This document shows, one piece after another, positions 10,018 to 21,089 of a DNA stretch of 64,000 nt. How positions within the stretch are numbered: the stretch's first letter is position 1; every line of letters starts with the position of its first letter. The stretch spans positions 194,501,829-194,565,828 of the forward strand of contig CM053143.1 of NCBI GenBank assembly GCA_028571685.1. The letters run 5' to 3'. A program made the translations under genes and the position numbers. Source of the stretch: Heterohyrax brucei (Eukaryota; Chordata; Mammalia; Hyracoidea; Procaviidae). The notes under the pieces are model-generated. The model worked only from the letters and a program-made list of their open reading frames with translations. It was not told where the DNA came from and did not search any database.

Positions 10018-11449
10018 TGGGTTGTGATTTTTTTATCCAGTCTGCCACTCTGTTTCTTTATTGGTGTATTTCATGCCGTTACATTCAGTGTGATTATTGA
10101 TAGATATGAGTTTAGTGCTGTCATTTTGATGTCTTTTGTGTGTGTTATAGGCAATTCCTGTGATCAGTTTAATTTTCTGTGCTGAGTCTTTTTTCTTCAT
10201 GTGTTTTCATCTTTTTCAATGTTGGTAGCTTTGTATTTGCTGAGACTTCATGTTTTTCTTTTTTGTTTCAATGTATAGGATTGGTAGTTTCTTTTGTTTT
10301 TACTTCAATATTTGCCCTATTTTTCTAAATTTAAGCCAGGCTTTAATTTTTTTTTCTATTGCTTTCACTTCCTCTCCGTATGAAAGGTCTATGACTACAT
10401 TTTCTTTGAAGTCTCTCTTTTTTAATGATATTTACATAAAGACATTGCTGTTTCCCTATTTTCCCTATAATTTATTTTGTGATACCCTATTTGGGTTGAA
10501 ATGCAGTTGCTCTGTTCTGTTTTCTGTTCTTTAATTCTTACCTGGTGTTGCTGATTTTCTAACTGATGGACTCCCTTTAGTATTTCTTGTAATATTGGTT
10601 TGGTTTTGCAAATTCCTTAAATTTTTGTTTATCTAAAAATGTTCTACTTTTGCCATCATATTTGAGATTCAATTTTTCTGTATATATAATTCTTGGCTGG
10701 CAATTGTTTTCTTTCAAGGTTTTGTACATGTCATCCACTGCCTTCTTGCCTGCATGATTTCTGCTAAGTAGTCCAAGCTTACTCTATCAATTCACTTTTA
10801 TAGGTTGTCTTTCATGTAGCCATAGTCAATTTTGAAAGTGTCGAAGTGTCACCTTGTCTTTAATTTTGGCAAGCACAATTATAGTATACCTTGGTGTCTT
10901 TCTTCTGAGATCTACCTTGTGTAACATTCAATGAATGTCCTGGATAGATGTCTTCTCATCTCTCATGACATCAGTGAAGTTTTCTGTTAACAAATCCTCC
11001 ATAATTCTCTCTGTATTTTCTGTTATCCTGCCCCCATTCTTATATTCCTTTCACTCATAGATTTCATTCCTCTTCAGAGAGTCCTACATAATTCTTTGTG
11101 GTTTTTTTTTTGTTTTTTTTTTTAATTCATCTGTTTTTTTCCTCAGGAAAAAAAGCATCCTATGTCAATGTCATATGCTTTATCTTCAGTCTCACTGATT
11201 CAGCCTTCCATTGCCTCAGTTCTCCTCCTTTGACTTTCTGTTGAGTTCTCTAACTCTGTAACTTTATCATTAATTTCCTGAATTTCTAATTCTTGCCACT
11301 CTATGCTTTCGTGTAGCCTGTTCAATTTTTCATTATGCTCTGCTGCTTATTCCCTCATCTCCTTTCTCATTGTTTGAAGAATGCTGAATATTAATCTTTT
11401 ATTTTCTATCTCTGATAATTCCAGGAAGTTCTCTTCCTCTGGAAAATGT

Positions 11450-12525
11450 GATTTTTTTGTTTTGGGAGCTTTCTGAAGCCATTATGGTCTGCCTTTTTAA
11501 GCGATTTGATATTGACTGTTTTCTCTGAGGCATCAGTAAGTTGTTGTATTTATTTATTGTATGTTTGCTCAGTGTGTTCTAGATTTTTGTTTTGTTTTGA
11601 AATGTCCAAATAGGTGTGTTGTGTCTGCTAGTTTGGGTTTGGGTGCCCTTGAAGCTCTAATATCCTGTCACGAGGTGGTTAGAGCTATTACTAGACATGC
11701 GAACCCAGGAGCTCTTTTACTTTTCTTGTACAAATTGAGATCATATGTCTAGTTAATAAGTCACCAAGTGTGTGGTACCAGCTGTCCCCTACAGTCAATC
11801 CTAGATCGCCAGGGGTGACTGGTGCAGGCACAGGTATCCAGCTGTGTGTGCTGAGACAGCCGAGGGAGAGGGGCAGCTGACAGCTGTCCCTGAGTGTCTG
11901 TAAGGAAGGCATGTTCCCTTATGCCAGGTCCTAGGCAAAGGAACTGTTTCTGCCCTGAATTTATGGCTCAGTGGAGTCAACAGATTTCCCCCTTCTCCAA
12001 TTTTGTTAAAGTGTTCCATCTGTGAGTCTCAGAATGGCTCAGGGTAGGCCTAAGAAGTTCTACCTGTGACTCAGTTAATGGCATCAGAGTCCTGAGCCTG
12101 ATGCAATGCGAAGAAGAGACAGAGAAGTGCTGGAAAAAGGGAGAGAGGCCTATCCTGAAGGAAAGATTTTGATCTATGCAACAAATAGGTTATACACAGG
12201 CTTACCTTTTGACAATCTGGTGCTGTTTCTCATTGGTTCTGGAGTTCTCCCTGGTCTGTTTCTCCCACTGAGGAGGCAGCCCACCACCCTCCACCACTCC
12301 ACACACCACACTGTCTGCAGCCACTTCCCAACAGGTCAGGTGGGTGGAATTCTATGTACTTCTGGCACTACTCTGCCTTCCCTATTGCTCAGTCCAGTTT
12401 TTGAACTTTCCCTTTGATGTTCAGGGCTCCTAAGATGTTGAATGTAGCAGATTCATTTGTTCTTTGGGGCCTTTGTTGTTAGACGGATCACAAGAAGCAT
12501 CCGTCTACTCTGCCATCTTGGCACC
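11450..12525 (-). other. L1 5' UTR (internal promoter region), antisense
   Basis: This is the most GC-rich part of the L1 and ends at its 5' terminus ('ccatcttggcacc' on plus). A perfect 8-bp inverted repeat, agacggat and atccgtct, separated by 10 bases, lies at 12481-12506 just inside the terminus. L1 5' UTRs normally hold the internal promoter; activity here is not implied. Confidence 0.65.
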
Positions 12526-12576
12526 ATTTGTACTTCTTGTAAGACAGATTTGTTCATTCTTTCGGCAGTCGATGGT

Positions 12577-13146
12577 TGTCTCAGTCACTGAGTGCCTGCT
12601 ATAACAGAAATGCCATGAGTGGACGTCTTTAGCAAAGGAAAGAGTATTCTCACAGAATCCAGTAGGCTGGAATTCCAGATTCAGGGTGCCACTTCCAGGG
12701 AAATCCACTCCCTCTGTAGGCTCTGAATGAAGGTCTTTGTGCTGTGTCAGTCTTCCTTTGGTCTGAGAGCACTGTAGCCCTGGAACCTCAGGTGTCGAGG
12801 ACCCACTCTGCTCTCAGTGCTGCTTTGTTGATGGTATGAGGTCTCCAACTCTCTGCTTATTTACCTTTCCTTGTATCTCTTGTAAGACAAAAAGATAAAA
12901 GGTGGCGCAAGCCACGCTTTAGGGAAACTCCCTTTACACTGGAGCAAGGAGGTGATCTGAGGAAGGGTTTTACAGTGCCACCCTAATCCTCTTTAACGTA
13001 AGTCCAGTCTATTAACCACAGGCAGAGAGTAGGGCTGACAGCACAGGGAAGTTACAAAGTGGGGAATAATCACACAACACTGGGAGACACGGCCCAGCCA
13101 AATCACTACACACATTTGGGGGGGGGACACAATCCAGTGTATGACA
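12577..13146 (-). mobile_element. MaLR-like solo LTR, antisense
   Basis: Starts on plus with 'tgtctcagtcactgagtgc' and ends 'cacaatccagtgtatgaca', the reverse complement of the family's TGTC...CA ends. It lies inside the RTE. The flanks atggt and gtgct agree at three of five positions, so the target duplication is doubtful. Confidence 0.85.
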
Positions 13147-13996
13147 GTGCTATATTCCGTATTCTTTGCCAGCACCACTGTCCAAAGGTCTTCCTTGTTC
13201 ATGGTCCAGCTTTCACACACATGTGGAGTGATGGAAAACAAGATAGGTCAGGCTGACCTTCACCTTCAGGGGGACACCTTGGCTTTTCAACAGTCTAAAA
13301 ACCCTTTTCAGTGCCAAACTGCCCAGGGCAATGCATCTGCTCATTTCTTGACTGATGCTTCCATGGGTGTTGGTTATGAATCCAAGTAAAATGAAATCCT
13401 TGACAACCTCAATCCTTTCACCATTTATCATGATGTTGATGACTGGTTTGGTTGTGAAGATTTTGGTTTTCTTGATCTTGAGGTGCAATCCACACCGAGG
13501 CTGTGGTCTTTGATCTTCATCAGTCAGTGTTTCAAATCCTCTTCACTTTCAGCAAGCAGGACTGTGTCACCTGCATGAGGCAGGTTGTTAGAGTCTTCCC
13601 CCAATCCAATGCCTTGTTCTTCTTCATATAGCCCAGCTTCTCAGATTATTTTCTCAGTGTACAGATTGAGAAGATATAGTGAGATACAACCCTGATGCAC
13701 ACCCTTCCTGGCTTTAAACCACACAGAATCCCCTTGTTCTGTTCATGTGACTGCCTCTTGCTCTCTACATAGGTTCTGCATGAACACAATTAAGTGTTCT
13801 GGAATTTCTATTCTCCTCAGTGTTATCCATAATTTGTCATGATCCACACAGTTGAATGCCTTTGCACAGTCAATAAAACATAGATAAACATCCTTCTGGT
13901 ATTCTTTGCTTTCAGCCATGATCCATCTAACATTTCCAATGATATCCCTGGTTCTGCAGCCTCTTCTGAATCTAGTTTGGATTTCTGGTGGTACTC

Positions 13997-14522
13997 TGTT
14001 AGAGAAGCCCTAGCTAACTATCCCCCCCAAAATATGTGTAGCCATGTGGCTGGGCCATGATTCCCAGTATCTTGTGACTGTCCTCCATTGTGTGGTTTTC
14101 TTGTGCTGTAGGTTAAGGATTAGGGTGGGACTGTAAATCCCTTCACAGGATCACCTCCCTGCTCCACTGTAAAGGGAGTTGCCCTGGAGCATGGCTTGCC
14201 CCACCCTTAATCTTTTCATCCTATGAGAGACAAAAGGACAGAGAAGCAGGCAGAGAATTGGGAACCTTGTACCATCAAGAAAGCAGCACCGGGAGAGAGC
14301 TTGTCCTTCACACCTGAGGTTCCTGTGCCAAGATGCTCCCTGGACAGAGGCTGATGCAACACGAGACCTTCCTCCAGAGCTGACAAGGGGGAAAGCTTTC
14401 TCCTGGAGTGGACACCCTGAATACGGACTTGCAGCCTACCGGGCTGTGTAAGAATAAACCTTCCTTTGTTAAAGCCATGCACTCTGGTATTTCTGTTAGA
14501 GCAGCCCTAGCTGACTAAAACA
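13997..14522 (+). mobile_element. MaLR-like solo LTR, sense, with target duplication
   Basis: A 526-bp LTR begins TGTTAGAG and ends 'agctgactaaaaca'. The 5-bp direct repeat tactc flanks it exactly (13992-13996 and 14523-14527). The first 22 bases resemble the LTR's own 3' end, suggesting a patched or converted 5' edge. It carries an aataaa at about 14453. Confidence 0.9.
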
Positions 14523-14554
14523 TACTCCATCAAGATACTGCTTTTACATGATCT

Positions 14555-14950
14555 TCAGCCAAATTTTACTTGGGCTGTGATAGTAATGATATTTTTTGAT
14601 AATTTTCGCACTAGTTTGGTCATTTTCCTTGGAACTAGGCATGCATGTAGATCTCTTCCTATTGATTGGCCAGGTAGCTGTCTTCCAAATTCCTCAACAT
14701 AGTTGAGAGTTGTTTGTTGAAGCATGTCAGTTGAGACCCCGTCAGTTCCTGGAACCTTGTTTTTCACCAGCGCCTTCATTGCGGCTGAAACTTCTTCCTT
14801 CAGAACTGCTGGTTCCCAGTCGCATGCTACCTCCTGCAGTGGCTGAACATAGACCAGTTCTCGTTGGTACGGTGACTGTGTGTTTTTTTTCCATCTCCTA
14901 CTGGTGCTTCCTGCAGCATTTAATATTTTTCCCATGGATGGCTTTAACAT
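14555..14950 (-). pseudogene. RTE reverse-transcriptase N-terminal remnant
   Basis: A 131-residue frame reads LKEEVSAAMKALVKNKVPG followed by TDGVSTDMLQQTT, the fingers region that precedes the RT palm in RTE elements (K-N-x-x-P-G-x-D-G). After about residue 100 it drifts out of recognisable homology by frameshift. It is the 5' part of the antisense RTE; its C-terminal part continues at 13147-13996. Confidence 0.8.
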
Positions 14951-15215
14951 ACAGGAATTTATTTTCTCTCAGTCTAGGAGGCTTGAAGTCTGAATTCAGG
15001 GTCATTGCTCCAGCGAAATGCTTTCTGTCTGTGTCATCTCCGAAGGAAGATCCTTGTCATCAGTTTTCTCTTGGTCTAGGAGCTTCTCAGTGCAGGCGTC
15101 TCAGGTCCAAAGGAGACACTCTGCTCTCGGTGCTGCTTTCTTGGTGACAGGAGGCCCGCTGTCTGTCTGCTCACTTCGTTCTTCTTATATCTCAAAAGAG
15201 ACTGGTTCAAGACAG
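14937..15215 (-). mobile_element. MaLR-like LTR fragment, antisense
   Basis: 'ggctttaacatacaggaat', 'ccttgtcatcagttttctc' and 'tatatctcaaaagagactg' are the LTR's antisense body. Both ends are missing. It joins the RTE 5' part on the left and an L1 3'-UTR fragment on the right. Confidence 0.8.
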
Positions 15216-15224
15216 AATTCAATG

Positions 15225-15480
15225 TTTTTTTAAAACACATGTTATTGTGCTGTAAGTGAAAGTTTGCAATCCAAATCAATTTTCTGTATAAAACTCAGCG
15301 TACACACCACTATACGACTCTAACGGATCTCCCCCCACCCCATATCAATGGAAAACTGAATCAAGGAAGAAATGAAACTTAAGGACCAAACTGAAAAGAG
15401 TGGGCAGGTCTGCGCACTGCACGGGTGGGCAGTCCATCTGAGGGGCATACTCCCGGGCCTGGGCCCCAGTGTTTCTCTCA
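15225..15480 (-). mobile_element. L1 3'-UTR fragment, antisense
   Basis: Contains 'ttattgtgctgtaagtgaa' and 'agtttgcaatccaaatcaa', the beginning of the L1 3' UTR seen also at 59490, followed by decayed UTR sequence. The right edge is uncertain. Confidence 0.55.
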
Positions 15481-16470
15481 CAGATTGTACACAGTAACTG
15501 AAGCGTTCACTGCTTCCTGTGCACCCCATAACAAGAGGCAGGCTCCTTCACCCTCCCTGAGGGCTCCCCACTGCAGCTCCCTGATTGGGGTTCACTCTCC
15601 ACCTCTTCTCCAGAGGTTGCCTCTCCCTGAAACCTCGACTGCTCCCTCCCTGGAAGACCAAGTCTCCCTAAAGTGGCCTTCCTCACCCCGCTGTGGAGCT
15701 CCAGCACCCTTGTCCTAGGCCAAGGTTGTCCCATTCCCTCAGGGGCCGTGCCCCTAAGTTCCGCAGCTCAGCCAGGCAGTATCCAGCCGCTGACCAGCTG
15801 CTGACCTTGGGCAGGCCACTTAACCTCCCAGAGCTCAGTTTCCTCATCGTAAAAGGAAGATGCTGATGAGGCAGCTGCTGCGTGCTTCAGTCTGAGGGGG
15901 ATGATTCAAGGAGCCTAGCTACCACAGGGGACACCTGAGAGAAGTTAGTGTCCCATGACTCGTTTGCATAACAAGCCTCAAAGGCAATTAAAGCCCAGAC
16001 AGTGTGCTGGGCTGCCAGCTGCTGGGCAAGCAGCCGCTGAGCTATCAAGGCTAGTCCACTTCGATCTTATTTATTTATGTCTTGGTGGCTGCTCCAGGGA
16101 GGAGCTGCTGTGATAACAGCCTGAGCACATCTTGGAAAAAGGAGATAAACTTTGAAGGATGCTTTTTTTTGTTGTTTTAATTTCCTGCTTTCTGTTCAGA
16201 TCTCATTTTCAGGAGGCCTCAGAGAGCCCCTGGACTCAGATGCCCGCGGGGTGCCCCCACCCCAGTCTATGCCACCTCCTATAGATGTTCCTTAGGAACC
16301 CCAGCCCAGAGGGAGGGACAGCTTAGCCCTTTTGCCTGCAGATGGGATCTCAGGCCCTGCCAGAGCTCCACTGGTCTTGACCATGGCTAGAGGGGGCAAC
16401 CCTGGATGAGTATGGTCAGTTAGAACAAAGCCAGGAGTTGGCTTAGGAATACACCATCCCTTTCTAACAC
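15481..16470. other. Single-copy interval with one MIR
   Basis: No convincing gene. Apart from a MIR at 15775-15880 I recognise no repeat. The part from 15950 to 16170 (around 'gtttgcataacaagcctca' and 'ggagataaactttgaagga') has non-repeat, unbroken character that could be non-coding regulatory DNA, but nothing in it is decisive. Confidence 0.4.
15775..15880 (+). repeat. MIR SINE
   Basis: 'gaccttgggcaggccactt', 'aacctcccagagctcagtt' and 'tcctcatcgtaaaa' form the MIR conserved core in sense. Confidence 0.85.
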
Positions 16471-17094
16471 ACAAGTTCAAGCTGAAGCTGCAGAAAAGTA
16501 GAACAAGTCCATGAAAGCCAGTCTGACCTTGATAATATCCCACCTGAATTTAGAGACCATCTCAAGAAAAGATTTGATACACTGAACACTAGTGACCAAA
16601 GAAGACCAGATGGGTTGTAGAAAGACATCAAAGACACGAAGAAGGACAAGAGGTTATTAAAAAGAGAGCAAAGAAAGAAAAGACCAAAATGGGTGTCAAA
16701 AGAGACTCTGAAGATAACTGTTGAGTGTCGAGTAGCTACATTAAATGGAAGAAAAGATGAAGTAAAAGAATTGAAGAGACGATTTCAAACGATGGCTCAA
16801 GAAGGCCAAGTAGAACACTATGACAACATGTGCAAAGACCTGGAGTTAGAAAACCAAAAGGGAAGAACGTTCTGACTTTTCTGAAGCTGAAAGACCTGAA
16901 GAGCAAAGGCAAACCTTGAGTTACAATATTGGAGGATTTAATGGGGCAAAAAAAGCAGGAAGTATCAAAAGAAGACAGAAGGAACACACAGAATCACAGT
17001 GCCAAAAAAATTGATTGACCTTCAAGCATTTTAAGAGGTACCACATGACCAGGGACTGACGGTACTGAAGGAAGAAGTCTAAACTTCACTGAAG

Positions 17095-17460
17095 GTGTTG
17101 ATGAGAAACAAGGTTCCGAGAACTCATGGAGCATCAGTTGAGATGTTTCAACAAACAGAGGCAGCACTGGAAGTGCTCACCTGTCTATGCCAAGAAATTT
17201 GGAGGACAGCTACCTGGTCACCCAAATGGAAGAGATCCATATTTATGCCTATTCCCAAGAAAAGTGATCCAACCAAATGTGGAAATTATCAAACAATATC
17301 ATTGACATCACACACAAGTAAAATTTTGCATAAGATCTTTCAAAAGCAACTGCAACAGTATATTGACAGGGAACCACCAGCAGTTCAAGCTGGATTCAAA
17401 AGAGGATGTGAAATCAGTGATACCATCGCTGAGGTCAGATGGATCCTAGCTGAAAGCTGA
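17095..17460 (+). pseudogene. RTE reverse transcriptase, fingers/palm block
   Basis: A 121-residue frame contains MPIPKKSDPTKCGNYQTIS, LTSHTSKILHKIFQKQLQ, and QAGFKRGCEISDTIAEVRW, in the order of RT motifs upstream of the first catalytic aspartate. It ends with a premature TGA at 17458-17460; homologous sequence continues immediately after it. Non-functional. Confidence 0.9.
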
Positions 17461-17851
17461 GTGTACCAGAAAGATGTTTGCCTGTCTTCTATTGACTGTG
17501 AAAATACATTCTACTGCGAGAATCATAATAAATTATGGATAACATTACAAAGAACAAGAATTCCAGAACATTTAATTGTGCTCATACAGATCAAGGAGCA
17601 GTTATTCAAACAGAACAAGGGGGCACTGTGTGATTTAAAGCCAGGAAAGGTGTGTGTCAGGGTTGTATCCCTTCACTATATCCATTCAATATGTATGCTG
17701 AGCAAATAATCCAAGAAACTGGACTATATGAAGAAGAACAGGTTGTCAGGATTGGTGGAAGGCTCATTAACAACCTGCAACATGCAGATGACACAAAGTT
17801 GCTTGCTGAAAGTGAAGTGGACTTGAAACACAGATGCAGATGAAAACCCAC
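17461..17851 (+). pseudogene. RTE reverse transcriptase, catalytic block with lost residues
   Basis: After the stop, the frame reads SSIDCENTFYCENHNKLW, where the usual A-F-D has become T-F-Y, removing one aspartate. A frameshift near 17652 switches to a frame with GCIPSLYPFNMYAEQIIQE and NNLQHADDTKLLAESE; here Y-A-D-D appears as H-A-D-D. Both changes and the shift mark it as dead. Confidence 0.9.
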
Positions 17852-18074
17852 AACATTCAGTATGGATTATACCTCCACATAAAGAAAACAAATGTCCTCA
17901 CCACTGTCCTAAAAAGTAACAGCATAATTAATGGAGAAAAGACTGAAGTTGTCAAGTATGTCACTTCATGTGGGTCCACAGTCAATACCCGTGGGAGCAG
18001 CAATCAAGAAAGCAAACAATGCATTCCCTTGGGAAAATCTGCTGCAAAAGACTTCTTTGAAGTGTTGAAAAGCA

Positions 18075-18545
18075 GAAACATCACCTAGAAGAATAAGGTA
18101 CTCCTGATCCAAGCTGTGGTGTATACAGTCTCCTTGTATGCCTGTGACAGCTGGACAATGAATAAGAAAGACGAAAGAAGAACTGATGTCTTTGAATTAC
18201 AGTGTTGGTGAGGAACACTGAATACCTGATGGAATACCAAAACAATAAAGAAATCTGTCTTGGAAGAAACACAATCAGAGTGCTCCTTAGAAGCAAGAAC
18301 GGCAAGACTAGGTCTTGCATACTTTGGACATGTCATCAGAAGGGATCAACTCCTGGAGAAAGTCATCACGCTTGGTAGAGGGTCAGCAGAAAAGAAGAAG
18401 ACCCTCATGAGATGGACTGACACAGCAGCTGGCACAATGGGCTCACACATCACAAGGACCATGAGGATGGCACAGGACTGGGGCGCATTTTGTTCTGTTG
18501 TGTGCGGTGTAAGCACAAGTCAGAACCAACTAAACAGCACCTAGC
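18075..18545 (+). pseudogene. RTE C-terminal domain block
   Basis: Blocks recognisable in order are SLYACDSWTMNKKDERRTD, then SVLEETQSECSLEARTARL, then YFGHVIRRDQLLEKVITLG and RWTDTAAGTMGS. This is the C-terminal domain shared by the other RTE tails in this window. A stop and a frame change lie between the first two blocks. Confidence 0.88.
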
Positions 18546-18549
18546 AATG

Positions 18550-18775
18550 ACAACAAGGACATGTTTGTTGTCAGGAGGGACCAGTCCCTGGAGTGGGACA
18601 TCATGCTTGGTAAAGTAGAGGCTCCGGGAAAATGGAGAAGACCCTCAAGGAAAAGCACTGACACAGTGGCTGCAAGAATGGGCCACAGCACAGCAACAGG
18701 AGTGAGGGTGGCGCAGAGTTTCATCCTGTTGTACAGAACCACCTCAATGGCACCTGACAACAGAAATGACACATT
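18550..18775 (+). mobile_element. Second RTE 3' tail in tandem
   Basis: 'ttgtcaggagggaccagtc', 'catcatgcttggtaaagta' and 'cacctcaatggcacctgac' repeat the final 200 bp of the RTE just upstream, without the preceding part. Either a separate truncated insertion or a local duplication. Confidence 0.8.
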
Positions 18776-18899
18776 TGCAGTTATACCTGACTTCCCAAAT
18801 ATGTGTCAAGAGGGATGGTGGAGAGCGCAATTGTCACCGTTGTAGACTCTGATGGAGGGCACGTGGTGGGTGTTAACAGAACTGTTCATTTTTCTGTAG

Positions 18900-19445
18900 G
18901 TGTTAGCTGCCACTCAGCCCATTCTGACCAAGAGGTCAAGGTGCCAGGAAGCAGAAGCTGAAGAGACAAGGAACACGAGATGACAAGGAACACAACAAGT
19001 ACACAAGAGACAAGGAACACAGTCTCAAAAGGTAAGCTCATGACCTGTGGGATTTCAAAGGGTGGAGCCACGGCCTCTGGAGTTTCTAAGGGTGGAGTTC
19101 CCACTCAGATGGACTAGGAGAACAGTGAGCCTACAGCACGGGGAGCAGAGGTGCTGCCCCAGTGGGCCTGGAAGGCGCAGCTGAAGCCCAGGACCAAGGG
19201 GTCTCTACTCAGAATCTAAAGATTGTGGGCAATAACAAGTCTGCAGGCAGGGCCATTGTGTAAAGTGTCGCAGAACAGAGGACTGTTTTCAGGGCTTGAG
19301 GGCTAATGTAATGTGTTCTGCTCAACTGCTTGTGCCTGTTACGCCTTTTTTCCCTGCAGTTTCTCCCATGTGTCATGGAAATGGCTCACTTGTGCCTGTT
19401 CTGCCATTTCATTTTGAAAGCAGATGACCTATATTTTAGATTTCA
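18900..19445 (+). mobile_element. MaLR-like internal region without LTRs
   Basis: 'ggaagcagaagctgaagag', 'cacagtctcaaaaggtaag', 'ggtggagttcccactcaga' and 'gtgggcctggaaggc' are shared in order with the interior of the provirus at 30.95-31.99 kb. No LTR is attached at either side and there is no coding frame. Confidence 0.75.
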
Positions 19446-20790
19446 CCAAAGAAACAGGAGTTTGGGATGCTGGTCTTTGAGTTGATTGGAAATGTTGCCT
19501 GGTCCTGTTCCATCTTCAAGACTGCTAGTCTGCTCAAGTCCCTCATTGCAGCCACTGTGTTTGCAAATGCCTACCACCCTGGGGCACTCATCTGCCAGTG
19601 CTATGTGGAAAAATGTTCCATGACGAGCCACAGGGTTTTTGTTAGTTAATTAAAAAACACACACACGCGTATCTCCAGACCTTTCTTGCTAGTGTGTGTC
19701 CTTCTGGAAGCTCCGCTGAGACCCGTCTACCACAAGTGACCCTGCCCATGCCTGAAATACCCAGCAGAGAGCTGCCAACAGCAGACAAGCCCCACAGAGG
19801 ACACGCTGACAGAAGGGGCGGCTGTTATTCTGCTGGTTTGGGGTTTTTCAAATGAAACATTGGCCTAGAAGGAAATAGACATACATGGTGACAGTTTATC
19901 CTTCCATCAGTCCCTAGGGTTGCTGGGCAGCTGAACTCCAGGCCACTTTCTGCCTGATCAAAGGCAGTTGATCAGGAGGGAGCTCAAGGCAGCTAGAAGG
20001 TCGGTGGACCCAAGGTCAGCCAGCTGATTTAGGGATGCATTGGTTGCAATGCTCCCCAGAGCCTCCTGCCAGCTTTAGGTCACAACCATGCCTGGTGGCA
20101 ACGTACTTGCCAGCCTCTGCCCCATTCAGAGCTGGCATGGCACTGACACCCCACCTGGCCTCCAGGGGCTGCAGGGAGCAGTGGGGACCTGCTCCACTCC
20201 AAACAGAGGTCATGACCAGCCTTCTGTGCCCGCCCAGGTGTGCCAGAGTGACTGGGCCTGAGGAGTGCTCTTATTGCTTCCCACTGCCTGGGCGGGCGCC
20301 CCTTGGGGACAGGCCATCTCCTTCGTCTGGTGCTCGGGGCTCCTCAGGTGGATCAGCTGTAGGGGCTCGCCCATACTACCAGTCAGGTCCCCAAAGTGTC
20401 CCCACAGGAGGGAGAGTGCCAGCCAAGACCTGCTCCACAGACAGGCCCAGGAGCCCAGGCTCATGCTGCCAGGCCCTAGGCTTGCCAAGCAAGGTGGCAT
20501 CAGGCTAGCCTAGAGGGGTCCGTGGAGGCTTTGTGGAAGCAATCGAGCTGGCTGACCCCAGAAAGACGGGAGCAGTGGATGTGGCCTGGTTAGGCATGGG
20601 ATGGAGGGGAGGGAGGGAACCCTGGGTGGAGGGCAGGGCCATGCAAAGGCCTAGTTGCCGGGAGCAGCAGGTTCCTGTTCCCCGTGGCTGATACAGGGGT
20701 GAGGAGAGGAGTGGAGCCTTCAGGAAGGGAAGGTGGGGTGCCGGAAGCAGACAGACCTCAGACGTCACATGACCAGCTCTCTCACTGTGT
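19446..20790. other. Single-copy GC-rich interval, no gene recognised
   Basis: The longest open frame (20035-20508, 157 residues) is proline- and serine-rich, has no motif and reflects GC content. A short CA run occurs at about 19656-19668. Confidence 0.45.
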
Positions 20791-20792
20791 TG

Positions 20793-20975
20793 TCACTGTT
20801 GTTGCGTACAGTTGAGTCAATTCTGACTCACAGGGACCCTGAGGGACAGAATGGAACCTCCCCAGAGGGTTTTCTGGGCTGTAATCTGTCTCCCTTGGAG
20901 CTTCTGGGTGCGTTCAAACTCCTGCCTTTGAGTTAGCAGCCAGGGGCTTAACCACTGGGCCACCAGGGCTCCTTT
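20793..20975 (-). mobile_element. AfroSINE, antisense
   Basis: Plus strand shows 'gagtcaattctgactcaca', then 'tgagttagcagccaggggc' and 'ccactgggccaccagggct', the reverse of tail, core and head. Complete by eye. Confidence 0.9.
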
Positions 20976-21015
20976 CTACATTATACAGACAGGGAAACTA
21001 AGGCCTTAAGGTGGG
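20976..21015 (-). repeat. MIR fragment
   Basis: 'ttatacagacagggaaact' followed by 'aaggcctta' is the antisense MIR core. Confidence 0.5.
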
Positions 21016-21089
21016 GTGGGCACATCCTGGGCCTCCTGGGAGCCCGTCACATCTCAGCGTGGCATGCGGGTCCCCCCGTACCTCTGCAC

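Larger units (their letters stand above)
6118..12525 (-). mobile_element. Nearly full-length L1, antisense, 3' truncated
   Basis: Reading right to left: 5' UTR beginning 'ggtgccaagatggcagagt' at 12525; 5' UTR to about 11.5 kb; ORF1 region about 11.4-10.2 kb; ORF2 endonuclease about 10.1-8.8 kb; reverse transcriptase about 8.6-6.8 kb; C-terminal ORF2 to 6118. The final part of ORF2 and the element's own 3' UTR are missing. A short L1 3'-UTR copy interrupts it at 9341-10017. All frames are broken, so it is an inactive fossil. Confidence 0.85.
12526..14936 (-). mobile_element. RTE/BovB-like LINE, antisense, split by two LTRs
   Basis: RTE pieces lie at 12526-12576, 13147-13996 and 14523-14936 in minus orientation, collinear once the LTRs at 12577-13146 and 13997-14522 are ignored. 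They cover the N-terminal RT region (14950 to 14555), the palm and C-terminal domain. The catalytic block near 13580 reads H-A-G-D instead of Y-A-D-D. Stops and shifts occur throughout. Confidence 0.85.
16480..18545 (+). mobile_element. RTE/BovB-like LINE, long sense copy
   Basis: About 2.1 kb spanning a 5' region (16480-17090, with 'gagttagaaaaccaaaagg'), the reverse transcriptase, and the C-terminal domain, ending 'cagaaccaactaaacagca'. It is the most complete RTE in the window. Stops and frameshifts divide the protein into five readable blocks. This family is expected to supply enzymes for AfroSINE movement because the tails resemble each other (inference). Confidence 0.9.

Noticed and set aside
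19467..19649. 60-residue frame MLVFELIGNVAWSCS as a small protein
   Set aside because: Short, unsupported by neighbours and next to MaLR-like interior sequence; chance frame is the simplest reading.
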